64,000 nt of DNA from Bacteroidaceae bacterium (GTDB lineage Bacteria > Bacteroidota > Bacteroidia > Bacteroidales > Bacteroidaceae). Below, piece after piece: positions 18,342 to 27,834 of this stretch; the first letter of the stretch is position 1, and every line of letters starts with the position of its first letter. Where the stretch lies: assembly GCA_024688885.1 (NCBI GenBank), contig JAILDV010000017.1:47108-111107 (forward strand). The letters run 5' to 3'. Below the pieces are notes generated by a model. The model ran no database searches. It was not told where the DNA came from and worked only from the letters and a program-made list of their open reading frames with translations. The position numbers were made by a program, and so were the translations under genes.

Positions 18342-21041
18342 TTAATCCTTCACCACCATTTGTCCCGTTGGTGTCATTCCCTCTGCACTGATATACATTT
18401 CTTCGCAAGTGGAATTGTTGAAGAATTCTATCTTTGCCTTTCCTTGTTCGTCCGCTTTCACATCTGGGGCCCAGAAAATGGTACGACGGAAATCTGCCAT
18501 AGGTGGAATGACACTATAGTCTTCCATTTCAAAGGTGGAAATTTCATTGAAACCTTGGAAATACGTACGGCGAAGTCCCTTGTTGCTCTCTGTTGTAAAG
18601 CGATGATGCAGATAGAGATAAATCTTTACATAATTACTTCTGTCATCAGCAACTGAAGATGGATCTTCGCCTAAAGCACCCTTGGCAACATCTCGAGAGT
18701 CTTGGTCGGGGTCGTAAGGAGCAATATAGACGCTCTTGATTTCATCCATCCATTGAGGGAAGAATGAATCACCTGCAGCACCAGACTCTGACGTAATGGC
18801 ACCAGCATTCATCGTCTCGCCATTGTCCACTATCCATTGGATGGGTTGGTTGCCGTATGCCATGTGGCCATACCACTCAGACCATGTAGCTGTATCGCCA
18901 GACACCAGAGGCAAATCGATGCATTCAGGGTTGTTGAACATCATATTCTTCTTTGCCAGAAACTCAAAAATGGTTGGTTCCACTTCTCCCCTGTCACGAA
19001 TGTTGTCCAATTCCCTGTCTATATCATAATAGACGGAAGCCCATCTACGGGCATAGTTTTCATTCTTGAACTTAAAATCATCATTCGTGAAATAACGACG
19101 CTTTGCCTTCACTGTCACATTCTCCAAGACGAAATTCTTCTGCGTGATGGGGATGAACTCCTCCCCATCAGGAACAGGTTCATCTTCTTTGTGTACAAAC
19201 ATATTTGCTCCTGTAGGCATCTGCAAGCTTGCTTCCACAGGACTGATGTATCGTGGGGTTGGTGAAATTTGGCGATCCACTCCCACACGGAAAGTCTTCT
19301 TCTTATCCTTGATGGTTGTGTAGAAGAACATTTTCCATTCACCATCGAGGAATGGAAGTCCAAAAACATAATTACCGTCTTTGTCAGTCTTCGTATTGCC
19401 CGTGAGGCTTTGTCCTTGCTGATTATATAAAATCAGTTGCATATCCACGCCATTGACTGGATTGCGCTTGCGGTATTCGTTTAACTTACCGAACACATAG
19501 AACTTGTCCTCCACTGGTTGCATCTTTTCTCTCGGTGTGAGACCAGCCATCTCGTTCCAATTGTATCGCCGCCAGCCTTGCGTCAGCATCAGCATATCAG
19601 CCGCCTTGCGATGTTCCTTGTCATCGGATTCGAAATAGTAATCCACATGGTCGATATAACCACGCACTTCTGAGCTCAGCAGCATCCATGTCTTCAAGTT
19701 GCCCTGCTTCTCATTCGGCATTGTACCAGCATCCATCGCTGAGAAAGAGAATGTGGCGTTCGGTAGGGTCTGGACATCCAGTGTGACCTTTCCACAGGGT
19801 TTCAGCCATGCCGTTTCTGCCTTAAACGTAATACTATCTTCCTCAGATAGTTTGGGGAAGATAAAGAACAGACGATCAGCGAGCACTTGTCCGTCACTAT
19901 TGAACACCGTCATTTGGTTCACACCCTCTTTCATCTGTTCGCGGTTCAGTTCCAGTTCCATCAGCGGGGCAGCCACCAATGTGTCACAATGGTATATGTT
20001 GCCATTGTTCATCAACACATAACCAATCAGTTCACCACACACTCCACTTGAAGACTGCAAAGTTGCCAACACATCATCATTCACCACATCCAACGTCAAT
20101 GCACAACCTTCACGACGTGCAGCCGGCAACGTATAGATTTGTTCCCGACCTTGCGCATTCATCATCTTCATCGTCAGTTCAGACGCATCAGGAATGACAG
20201 TGAAATCTCCCCTACCTAACGTATCTGTCTCAACAGAAGCCAACACATCACCTTGTTTATTGACGACAAAACCCTGACCATGGTATGGTCTTCCGTCATC
20301 CGTCACTGCTAGCATGGCAACGTGGCATTTCTTACCCTGCACCATGTCTCCACCTTCTGGATAGAACTGCACACTGACAGTCTTCATGGTGTTATCTGAA
20401 TAGAGACCCTCTTTCACCGCTTTCATATAAAGCGAATCCTGTTGATCACGGTTATTCGGATTTCGTTCTTTATACAGGCGCGTGTCAAGACTCAAATCGG
20501 TATAGTTTCCTTCTTCTACCGGTTTGTCGAACACGGGAAACACCCTCGAGAACACAGCGTTCACGCCCCAGTTCGTCATATAGCGCGTATATGCCCGCAC
20601 TTCATAAAAACCCGATCCGAAGAGAGAATCCACTTTCATGTCACCATGTGCCTGTCCCTGTTCGTTAATATAGTATTTCTGAGTCTTTATCACATCACCA
20701 CTCGGATTCAGCAACTCAACATACAGCACCTTACTCAAGTCTGTCGGGTGTCCATTGTCCGTACGTGTCACATAGGCCTTGAACCATATCGTCTCCCCCT
20801 CAAAATAGCCAGTATTGTCAAAGTGCATATACACCTTCTCTTGTGGTATAGTCCTGTTGAATCCCATTACGTGCTGAACATATGAGATAATGTCCTTTGT
20901 TTGGGCATCCACTCCTGATGTTTCACCACTACCTTGTGCCATGCCCATCATCGGGCACACACACAACAAACACATTGCCATCATACGAACTACGACGTAA
21001 TAGCTGGCAAAAAACATTGGAAATTTTACTTGTTGAGACAT
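18342..21041 (-). CDS. Large exported protein with MG2-like N-terminus and TonB-plug-like C-terminus
   Basis: About 899 residues from the ATG at 21041, chosen because a signal peptide begins soon after it (MMAMCLLCVCPMMGMAQG). The N-terminal part has the pattern of Bacteroidetes alpha-2-macroglobulin MG2-like proteins (QEKVYMHFDNTGYFEGETIW, then FKAYVTR). The middle holds a carboxypeptidase-regulatory-like fold (VNGVDMQLILYNQQGQS followed by TKTDKDGNYVFGLPF). Near residue 660 LENVTVKAKRR begins a TonB-receptor plug-like segment ending before a short C-terminus. No barrel follows. The function is unknown; it is probably periplasmic or outer-membrane linked. A promoter lies at 21085-21114. Confidence 0.75.
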   Translation of the reverse strand: MSQQVKFPMFFASYYVVVRMMAMCLLCVCPMMGMAQGSGETSGVDAQTKDIISYVQHVMGFNRTIPQEKVYMHFDNTGYFEGETIWFKAYVTRTDNGHPTDLSKVLYVELLNPSGDVIKTQKYYINEQGQAHGDMKVDSLFGSGFYEVRAYTRYMTNWGVNAVFSRVFPVFDKPVEEGNYTDLSLDTRLYKERNPNNRDQQDSLYMKAVKEGLYSDNTMKTVSVQFYPEGGDMVQGKKCHVAMLAVTDDGRPYHGQGFVVNKQGDVLASVETDTLGRGDFTVIPDASELTMKMMNAQGREQIYTLPAARREGCALTLDVVNDDVLATLQSSSGVCGELIGYVLMNNGNIYHCDTLVAAPLMELELNREQMKEGVNQMTVFNSDGQVLADRLFFIFPKLSEEDSITFKAETAWLKPCGKVTLDVQTLPNATFSFSAMDAGTMPNEKQGNLKTWMLLSSEVRGYIDHVDYYFESDDKEHRKAADMLMLTQGWRRYNWNEMAGLTPREKMQPVEDKFYVFGKLNEYRKRNPVNGVDMQLILYNQQGQSLTGNTKTDKDGNYVFGLPFLDGEWKMFFYTTIKDKKKTFRVGVDRQISPTPRYISPVEASLQMPTGANMFVHKEDEPVPDGEEFIPITQKNFVLENVTVKAKRRYFTNDDFKFKNENYARRWASVYYDIDRELDNIRDRGEVEPTIFEFLAKKNMMFNNPECIDLPLVSGDTATWSEWYGHMAYGNQPIQWIVDNGETMNAGAITSESGAAGDSFFPQWMDEIKSVYIAPYDPDQDSRDVAKGALGEDPSSVADDRSNYVKIYLYLHHRFTTESNKGLRRTYFQGFNEISTFEMEDYSVIPPMADFRRTIFWAPDVKADEQGKAKIEFFNNSTCEEMYISAEGMTPTGQMVVKD

Positions 21042-21084
21042 AAAATTCGTTTGTGTATCTTTTTCCCTATTTCTAAAAACCATA

Positions 21085-21114
21085 CAAAGGTATGGAATAA
21101 TTGGGAATTATCAA
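21085..21114 (-). promoter_or_regulatory. Promoter of the MG2/plug gene
   Basis: On the minus strand TTG at 21114-21112, 19 bases, TACCTTTG at 21092-21085. It lies 44 bases before the chosen start at 21041 and would exclude the upstream in-frame codons from 21083 from a normal leader only partly, supporting the downstream start. Confidence 0.65.
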
Positions 21115-21191
21115 TTTTCACATTTCACTTTTTTTCATGCAGTTGCATTTTTTACACTTTTATAACAGTACTTGAAAAAAACATGATTCAT

Positions 21192-21226
21192 TTTTGAGCA
21201 CTTTTCACTTTTTATTCCTACCTTTG
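21192..21226 (+). promoter_or_regulatory. Promoter of the acidic-tailed gene
   Basis: A TTTTG tract ends at 21196 and TACCTTTG lies at 21219-21226, followed by CAGCC. The spacing of 22 is slightly long. It is divergent from the promoter at 21085 and 35 bases before the ATG at 21261. Confidence 0.65.
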
Positions 21227-21260
21227 CAGCCAAATTAAATTATATCATAATTAGTAAGAA

Positions 21261-22112
21261 ATGAAGCAAAAGACGAGGCTGTCGCTTGACGACTTGGATA
21301 AAAGCAATGTTTGGACCGTGACTCCCAGTGAACTGAGTCAGATGATTATCAACGCAAAGAAGAAGAAGGATGATTTCTCAGAAAATGAGAAACACTACAT
21401 GAACATCATCAAGATTGTGTTCGACCTCCAATATCTCAAAAGAGATGACGTTGATAAGATGAATCAATTGGAAAGCATGGGATATGAAGTCTATTCTACT
21501 CCAGATGCTGACGGTAAGAACGCAGTTGCCATTCGCAAGCACCCCATCAAGAAAGTGACAGACCTCACATTGGAGAACATCCAGCATTTGGAGGCATGGG
21601 AGGTACTTGACCTCATCGCTCACAACATGGGTACAGGATGGAAGGGACTTCCCCTTGCCATTCAGGACATCATCGAGTCCGCTTTCTTCGTCGATTGCAC
21701 CATTATGCCAGAGATGACCATGCGCAAGCCAGGTGGCATCATCGAACGCCGTAAAGCCGATGACTATGAAGTGCTCGAAATCGAGCGTGGCACATGGATT
21801 GAAGGTATTTTCATGAAGCCGAAACCAAAGGTGGAGAAAGTACACATTGACTACAGTATCGATGACGAGGAAGATGGTCGCCGTCGTCGTCGCAAACACA
21901 GAGATGACGAAGTTGATGACGATTACGACGAGAATGACGACGAATTGTTGGCAGAAGAAGTGGATGAAGAGGAAGAAGACATGAACGATGAGGAGCTCAA
22001 GAAACTCGATGGTGAAGACGAGGAGGAGGAAGAAGACGAAGAGCTTGACGAGAACAACATCCAACTTGAGGACATCGACAATATTGACGACATCCCAGAC
22101 GAGGAAGAATAG
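21261..22112 (+). CDS. Conserved-looking unknown with a very acidic C-terminal tail
   Basis: A 283-residue cytoplasmic protein with no signal peptide. Residues 1-185 look globular (KQKTRLSLDDLDKSNVWTV at the start, LEAWEVLDLIAHNMGTGWKG in the middle). A short basic patch GRRRRRKHRDDE follows and then about 80 residues are mostly Asp and Glu. No enzymatic motif is recognised. Such tails occur in chaperone-like or nucleic-acid-mimicking proteins, but this is only a possibility. It has its own promoter and is followed by the phosphatase gene after 97 bases. Confidence 0.75.
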   Translation: MKQKTRLSLDDLDKSNVWTVTPSELSQMIINAKKKKDDFSENEKHYMNIIKIVFDLQYLKRDDVDKMNQLESMGYEVYSTPDADGKNAVAIRKHPIKKVTDLTLENIQHLEAWEVLDLIAHNMGTGWKGLPLAIQDIIESAFFVDCTIMPEMTMRKPGGIIERRKADDYEVLEIERGTWIEGIFMKPKPKVEKVHIDYSIDDEEDGRRRRRKHRDDEVDDDYDENDDELLAEEVDEEEEDMNDEELKKLDGEDEEEEEDEELDENNIQLEDIDNIDDIPDEEE

Positions 22113-22209
22113 ACGTACTAGAAGCGTACACCTTTCAACCAACTCACAGGTTACGACTGTTTTGGACAAAATCAATCATATTTACTACCCTATTTAAATT
22201 ACACAGACA

Positions 22210-23472
22210 ATGAAAAAAATCCTCAATGCCCTACTCTTGTGGGCCATCGCCTTGTCAACATGGTCGCAGGCTGTTTCTGCCCTTGACCAAGTGAAGGCAG
22301 ACCCACGAAAAGCTTATGGCCAAGACTATCCCTATTCCATGAAGCCTGTCGTGCAGACAAAGTCACCTAAAGGCTACAAAGCGTTTTACATCAGCCACTA
22401 TGGCCGTCACGGGTCACGTTACTACTGGAATGACATGCTTTACAGAGATCTTGACTCACTCCTCACCAAAGCGCACGCAAAGAACCTGCTCACAGCCGAA
22501 GGCGAGGCTTTCCGCGTCAAGTTCATGGATGCCAAGACAGAACTTGCCACCAGCGTCAGTGAACTCAGCGACCTTGGATGGGACCAGCATCAATACCTTG
22601 CACGCACCATGTACAACGACTTCAACGAAGTGTTCAAAAATGGTGGCGAAATCTATGCCATATCCTCACTTACGGGACGTTGCGTGCTCAGCATGGCATC
22701 ATTCTGCCAGGAACTCGCACAATGCAACCCCAAGTTGGAAATCCGCGAGGAATCCGCACGCAAGGTTCTTGACGGTGTGAAGCCTGACGACAGACAAAAT
22801 CCTAATTACAAGAGATATCCTCGATCCAGACCACGCTTTGAACAAAACCGAAAGAATTTCCAATTCCAAGATAATCTGCGCGAGAAAATCATCTCACGCG
22901 TATTCACCAGCACCGAAGGACTGCCTGGCAACGTGAACAACATCGGCAGCAATCTCATCAACCTCTACACCTCACTGCCCAGCATCGGACATGAAGGCAT
23001 GATGGGCAACATCATCACTGACGAGGAGATTGCCGCACGTTGGGAAAACGAGAACTTGGGTTCCTATACATGGGTGTTTGAACCACGTTACGACATGATT
23101 CCTATCTTACGAGACATCATCAAGAAAGCGGACGCTGTCGTCAGCGGTAAAACCCAACGCATTGCAGACCTACGTTTTGGACACGACACCTGCCTGGGTC
23201 CTCTCACCGTGCTCATGGGCATCAACGGCGCAGATATTGACCCTGAAGACCCCTACGAAGTAAAGAACTGCTATCAGAACTGGACAATGGGTAAAGCTTC
23301 GAACATCCAGATTATTTTCTATCATAGCAAGAAGCCAGGACAGCCCATCCTCATCAAATGCATGCTGAATGGTGAAGAGGCTTCCCTTCCCTTGCCATCG
23401 GACAACTTTCCTTACTACAAATGGGAGGACTTCAAGAAATTCTATACCGACAGATGTGACAGCGTGCAATAA
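22210..23472 (+). CDS. Secreted histidine acid phosphatase (phytase/MINPP-like)
   Basis: Predicted periplasmic phosphomonoesterase of histidine phosphatase clade 2. A signal peptide (MKKILNALLLWAIALSTWSQAVSA) is followed by the catalytic motif HYGRHGSRY (phospho-accepting His about residue 67) and, near residue 325, GHD, the second His and the proton-donor Asp. Bacteroides MINPP-type phytases share the RHGSRY start but, as I recall, have HAE at the second site; this one keeps HD. Length 420 is normal. The substrate, inositol phosphates or sugar phosphates, cannot be told. A strong terminator follows. Confidence 0.88.
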   Translation: MKKILNALLLWAIALSTWSQAVSALDQVKADPRKAYGQDYPYSMKPVVQTKSPKGYKAFYISHYGRHGSRYYWNDMLYRDLDSLLTKAHAKNLLTAEGEAFRVKFMDAKTELATSVSELSDLGWDQHQYLARTMYNDFNEVFKNGGEIYAISSLTGRCVLSMASFCQELAQCNPKLEIREESARKVLDGVKPDDRQNPNYKRYPRSRPRFEQNRKNFQFQDNLREKIISRVFTSTEGLPGNVNNIGSNLINLYTSLPSIGHEGMMGNIITDEEIAARWENENLGSYTWVFEPRYDMIPILRDIIKKADAVVSGKTQRIADLRFGHDTCLGPLTVLMGINGADIDPEDPYEVKNCYQNWTMGKASNIQIIFYHSKKPGQPILIKCMLNGEEASLPLPSDNFPYYKWEDFKKFYTDRCDSVQ

Positions 23473-23511
23473 AAATCAATTTCCATATTAAAACGGCATA
23501 GCCGTAACACA

Positions 23512-23555
23512 CAGGCACCCGTAAAGCTCCAACTTTACGGGTGCCTGCATTTTTA
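23512..23555. terminator. Bidirectional terminator, phosphatase / esterase
   Basis: CAGGCACCCGTAAAG (23512-23526) and CTTTACGGGTGCCTG (23533-23547) form a perfect 15-pair stem with a 6-base loop, then CATTTTTAA. It separates two convergent genes. Confidence 0.95.
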
Positions 23556-23565
23556 ACTGCCATTC

Positions 23566-25008
23566 TTACTTCTTCAATTCAGCAGCAACAATCTCAGCAA
23601 TGCGACGTACGCCCTTGTCATCTGGATGAATGCCATCAGCCTGCATCTTATCACCATCATTGGCAAAAAGGGTATGGAAGTCAATGAGTTGTAAGCCATA
23701 CTCCTTTGCCACTTCCTGTTGAATGGGGATGATTTCGTTAGCGATAATCTCATCATTGATATTCCACGAAGTTTTGAGCGCAGGAATAGGCGTGCAGAGA
23801 TAAATCTGAGGCTTGACAGGTGCTGATTTCGCCTTCTTACCTTTCTTGGCTGTTTGTGCCAATGCAGGACAGAGCGTGGTAATCATCTGCTGAAGATCCT
23901 GTTTGAACTCAGAGGCGTATTTCCAGTTCTGAGGCTTAGAGTCGTTGGTACCCAACTTGAGGACTACGATGTCGGGATTAAAAGCCTGTGCATCTTTCCA
24001 TGCCATTTCATTTACATAAGGCATATCGCCTTGCTTCAGAAGAGTACAACCACTCACTCCGAAATTCTTGACCAAATAGCCCTTGCCAAGCATCTGCTGC
24101 AAGAGAGCTGGATAACCGCTGACAGGTGCCAGCTCAATGCCATGACCATCGGTGATGCTGTTACCTATGCATGCAACACGAATGGCATCTTGCTCTGGAG
24201 CGGGATGAGCATCAAGCCAATTTCCGAGTTCGGTAAGCATTTGGTCATGATATTTGAACCAAGGTCCAAATCCCCATCCATGACCACCAGTGGGATATAT
24301 GTACATGGTGCATTCATTACCTGCATTACGCATAGCACGATAATACTCCACACCATTCGTCACAGGTGGTACCACACGGTCATCACTCGACATAAGAATG
24401 ATGGCAGGAGGTGTGAGATGACGCTTCACCGCATTCTGGGTAGAGAAGCTTTGCACCATCGCAGGGTTCTTCTGGTCTTCGCCGAGGAAATTACGACAGG
24501 AATAGACATGCGAAACTCGCTCATCCATTGAGATGACAGGATAGAAAAGGATGGAGAAATCAGGACGCACCTCATAAGGAGAATGGGTGGAAATGACAGA
24601 CGCCAAGTGTCCACCAGCCGAGAAGCCCATAATACCCACATCACGAGGATGAATGCCCCATACAGCTGCTGAATCACGAACAATACGGAAGCCTTTCTCC
24701 ACATCACCCATCGGGATGGTGCGGTCACCATTAGGCAGACGATAGTTCACCACAAAATAGGCGATGCCACGTGCATTGAGCCACTCCGACCATTGTGTAC
24801 CTTCGTGTGTGTTGGACAACATGGAATAACCACCACCAGGGATACCCACAATAGCTCTGCCTGAAGGTTTCTCTGGCAAGAAGGCAACCATTTGAGCCTT
24901 CCCGTCATCAGTCAGATCAAGGGTAAATTTTCTTGCGGTTTGTGCTTGCAGCGCCATGACTCCTGTCAGCAGGAGCATCATCAACGTCAATAAATGCTTT
25001 CTTTTCAT
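23566..25008 (-). CDS. Two-domain secreted esterase: alpha/beta hydrolase plus SGNH hydrolase
   Basis: Predicted carbohydrate or acyl esterase in the periplasm. After a signal peptide (MKRKHLLTLMMLLLTGVMALQA) comes an alpha/beta hydrolase of acetyl-xylan-esterase type (oxyanion GIPGGGYSM, nucleophile elbow GFSAGGH with Ser about 130, His in GGHGWGFG), then an SGNH/GDSL domain (ACIGNSITDGHG, LKLGTNDSK, ADGIHPDDKG). I start at ATG 25008 because the signal peptide begins there; a longer frame from 25065 overlaps lpdA by four bases but would put about 20 residues before the signal. It is the last gene of the glycine-cleavage strand, probably by read-through rather than shared function. Confidence 0.88.
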   Translation of the reverse strand: MKRKHLLTLMMLLLTGVMALQAQTARKFTLDLTDDGKAQMVAFLPEKPSGRAIVGIPGGGYSMLSNTHEGTQWSEWLNARGIAYFVVNYRLPNGDRTIPMGDVEKGFRIVRDSAAVWGIHPRDVGIMGFSAGGHLASVISTHSPYEVRPDFSILFYPVISMDERVSHVYSCRNFLGEDQKNPAMVQSFSTQNAVKRHLTPPAIILMSSDDRVVPPVTNGVEYYRAMRNAGNECTMYIYPTGGHGWGFGPWFKYHDQMLTELGNWLDAHPAPEQDAIRVACIGNSITDGHGIELAPVSGYPALLQQMLGKGYLVKNFGVSGCTLLKQGDMPYVNEMAWKDAQAFNPDIVVLKLGTNDSKPQNWKYASEFKQDLQQMITTLCPALAQTAKKGKKAKSAPVKPQIYLCTPIPALKTSWNINDEIIANEIIPIQQEVAKEYGLQLIDFHTLFANDGDKMQADGIHPDDKGVRRIAEIVAAELKK

Positions 25009-25061
25009 TGTCATATAAGTTTTTGATTGATAATAATTAGGTCTTTTTTCGATGACAGCCA

Positions 25062-26399
25062 TCACTGCTCTGCTGCCGCTTGCAGAATCTCAGAGAGTGT
25101 GGGATGGATATGAACAATATGTGCCAGTTGTTCCACAGTCGTATTACGGCACATCAAGGCACTCACTTCCTGAATGAGATCAGCAGCATGGGCACCATAA
25201 GCATGACAGCCCATGATATCTCCCTGTGGCGAAACGATGAGCTTGAGCAATCCCTCCGACTCGTTCATGGCGAGTGCCTTTCCATTGGCACGCCAGAAAG
25301 ACTTCTTGCAAATATAGTCAATGCCCTGTTCCTTGCAACGGTCTTCAGAAAGTCCGACACAAGCAGCTTCAGGAAGAGTGAAAATGGCAGCCGGCATGAT
25401 GTCAAGACGGATGTCATCTGACTTTCCAAGTATTTGGTTGACCACATGGATAGCCTGCATCTCGGCAGCATGGGCTAACATCTGGCGAGCATTCACATCG
25501 CCTATGGCATAGATGTGAGAGACGGTGGTCTGCAGATGTTCGTTAACTGCTATACCTGTACGTTCAGAATAGTCAAAACCAGCATGTTTAAAATGGTCAA
25601 ACACACGAGGTGCCCGACCTACCGCCATAAGCACTTCTTCTGCTTCAACCGTAACAGAATTTCCCTTTTTATCGGTGAACACCACCCCATCCTCTGTTAT
25701 AGCTGTGACAGCACTCTGCATATGGAAGGTGACACCTTGTTTCTCCAATGACTTACGCAGACGTTTGGCTATATCAGAATCGAGCACAGGCAAACATTCC
25801 TTCAGAAACTCCACTACAGTCACTTCCGTGCCAAAGGCATTGAAGATGCTGGCAAACTCCATGCCGATGACACCAGCACCGATGATGCAAAGGCTCTTTG
25901 GTTGGCTATCAATGGACAGCAAATCAGAGGAATCAAGCACACGTCGTGCAGCAGGTTTTTCCAAGCGTAAGGTCTTAGGAACTGAGCCTGTAGCAACAAT
26001 GATGTATTTAGCAGAATATTCCTCTCCTGCAGCCATCACTGTGTGCGCATCCAGAAACTGTGCCTCAGCTTTGACCAATGTGATATTGGGATGAGAAAGC
26101 AAGGTCTCTATACCTGAACAGAGAGAAGAAATCACTTCATCTTTACGCTGAATAACCTTTTGAATGTCAAATTCATAATCCAACCCATTCAAACCAAAGG
26201 TTTCAGCATTGTTCAAGGTCTGTATAATCTCTGCATCATGCACAAAAGACTTGGTGGGGATACACCCGACATTCAAGCAGGTGCCCCCCACGTGGTCTGT
26301 TTCGAAGATGACGACTTTGAGACCATTCTTAGCAGCATATTCGGCTGCGCGATAACCACCAGGTCCCGCACCGATAATCAGCAAATCCGTTTCTTTCAT
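25062..26399 (-). CDS. lpdA: Dihydrolipoyl dehydrogenase (L-protein / E3)
   Basis: FAD enzyme that reoxidises dihydrolipoyl groups with NAD, here for GcvH. Seen: FAD-binding DLLIIGAGPGGYRAAEYAA, the redox disulfide GGTCLNVGCIPTK, the NAD motif SLCIIGAGVIGMEFASIF, the second FAD contact IYAIGDVNARQMLAH and the C-terminal HIHPTLSEILQAA bearing the active-site His-Glu. The first in-frame start at 26405 is GTG; I prefer the ATG two codons later (26399). It follows gcvPB by 28 bases, completing the glycine cleavage set. Confidence 0.95.
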   Translation of the reverse strand: MKETDLLIIGAGPGGYRAAEYAAKNGLKVVIFETDHVGGTCLNVGCIPTKSFVHDAEIIQTLNNAETFGLNGLDYEFDIQKVIQRKDEVISSLCSGIETLLSHPNITLVKAEAQFLDAHTVMAAGEEYSAKYIIVATGSVPKTLRLEKPAARRVLDSSDLLSIDSQPKSLCIIGAGVIGMEFASIFNAFGTEVTVVEFLKECLPVLDSDIAKRLRKSLEKQGVTFHMQSAVTAITEDGVVFTDKKGNSVTVEAEEVLMAVGRAPRVFDHFKHAGFDYSERTGIAVNEHLQTTVSHIYAIGDVNARQMLAHAAEMQAIHVVNQILGKSDDIRLDIMPAAIFTLPEAACVGLSEDRCKEQGIDYICKKSFWRANGKALAMNESEGLLKLIVSPQGDIMGCHAYGAHAADLIQEVSALMCRNTTVEQLAHIVHIHPTLSEILQAAAEQ

Positions 26400-26427
26400 T
26401 TCCACAATATTTCAATCTTTCATTTCC

Positions 26428-27834
26428 TCATTCCTCATTCTTCAACACCTTCCAAGTTGTGACAGGATGTTTGGCAGCAAGCACGTCATCCACACGTCCA
26501 ATCGGAGTGTTGTGCGGCGCAGACTTCACCTCATCAGGGTTCGTCTTTGCCTCCTCAGCGATTTGACGCATCACAGCAATGAACTCGTCCAAAGTTTCCT
26601 TCGACTCATTCTCCGTAGGCTCTATCATGAGCGACTCGTGGAAGAGCAATGGGAAATAAATGGTAGGAGCATGATAACCATCATCAAGCAGTCGCTTCGC
26701 TACATCCATTGTGGTGACACCTGTGGATTTGTCTTTGAGACCATCGAACACGAATTCATGACAGCACATCGTATCAATAGGTAATTCATAGACATCCTTC
26801 AGACTCTCCTTGATATAATTGGCATTGAGTGTAGCCAGAGGACCCACCAATTTCACATATTCACGACCCAGTGAAAGGATATAGGCATAGGCACGCATCA
26901 TCACGCTGAAATTGCCATGATAAGGTGACACCACAGGGAAGAACTCCTGCAATCCTTCACGCACTCCCACAGGTCCACTGCCTGGTCCTCCACCTCCATG
27001 AGGGGTTGAGAATGTCTTATGCAGGTTGATGTGCATCACATCGAAACCCATGTCACCAGGACGGCACACACCCAGCATCGGGTTCAAGTTGGCACCATCA
27101 TAGTACATCAGACCGCCACAATCATGGATGAGCGCGGCTATCTCTGGGATATGCGTCTCGAAGAGTCCAAGCGTGTTGGGATTGGTCATCATCATGGCAG
27201 CAATCTCACTTCCCTGCTCCGCAACGATGCGTTTCAAGTCATCAAAATCGACAGTGCCGTCAGCCAATGACTTCACCTCAATGATTTCCAATCCACACAC
27301 TGCAGCAGAGGCTGGATTGGTGCCATGGGCAGAATCCGGCACAATCACTTTTTTGCGTGCCATATCGCCACGAGAACGGTGATAGCTGTCAATGGTCATG
27401 AGTCCCGTCAACTCACCATGTGCACCAGCGTATGGTTTGAAAGTGAAATGAGCAAGTCCTGTGAGTTCACAGAGTGCATGCTCCAGCATTGACACCAGTG
27501 TCAGCGCACCTTTCGTCGTGTCGGCAGGCTGCTCGGGATGCAGGTTCTGGAATTGAGGCAGTGCTGCCACCTCTTCATTGATTTTAGGGTTGTACTTCAT
27601 CGTACATGAACCCAGAGGATAGAAGCCTGTATCAACACCGAAGTTATTGTTCGAAAGGTTGGTATAATGGCGAACCACCGTCAACTCGTCACACTCAGGC
27701 AATTGAGCATCCTCCGCACGTTGCATCGCAGCAGGAATCTCATATTTGCCATAGTTGTTACCTTGCAGGTTATAGCCAACGCGACCCTCTTTCGAGAGTT
27801 CGAAAATCAGTTTTCCGTATAGTTTGTTGTTCAT
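26428..27834 (-). CDS. gcvPB: Glycine dehydrogenase (decarboxylating), subunit 2
   Basis: C-terminal half of P-protein, the PLP enzyme that decarboxylates glycine and passes aminomethyl to GcvH. The 468 residues match the split (bacterial two-subunit) form. The PLP lysine is in MHINLHKTFSTPHGGGGPGS, and YDGANLNPMLG and GTNPASAAVCG are family signatures. The start overlaps the end of gcvPA by four bases (ATGA), as expected for subunits made in equal amounts. Confidence 0.96.
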   Translation of the reverse strand: MNNKLYGKLIFELSKEGRVGYNLQGNNYGKYEIPAAMQRAEDAQLPECDELTVVRHYTNLSNNNFGVDTGFYPLGSCTMKYNPKINEEVAALPQFQNLHPEQPADTTKGALTLVSMLEHALCELTGLAHFTFKPYAGAHGELTGLMTIDSYHRSRGDMARKKVIVPDSAHGTNPASAAVCGLEIIEVKSLADGTVDFDDLKRIVAEQGSEIAAMMMTNPNTLGLFETHIPEIAALIHDCGGLMYYDGANLNPMLGVCRPGDMGFDVMHINLHKTFSTPHGGGGPGSGPVGVREGLQEFFPVVSPYHGNFSVMMRAYAYILSLGREYVKLVGPLATLNANYIKESLKDVYELPIDTMCCHEFVFDGLKDKSTGVTTMDVAKRLLDDGYHAPTIYFPLLFHESLMIEPTENESKETLDEFIAVMRQIAEEAKTNPDEVKSAPHNTPIGRVDDVLAAKHPVTTWKVLKNEE

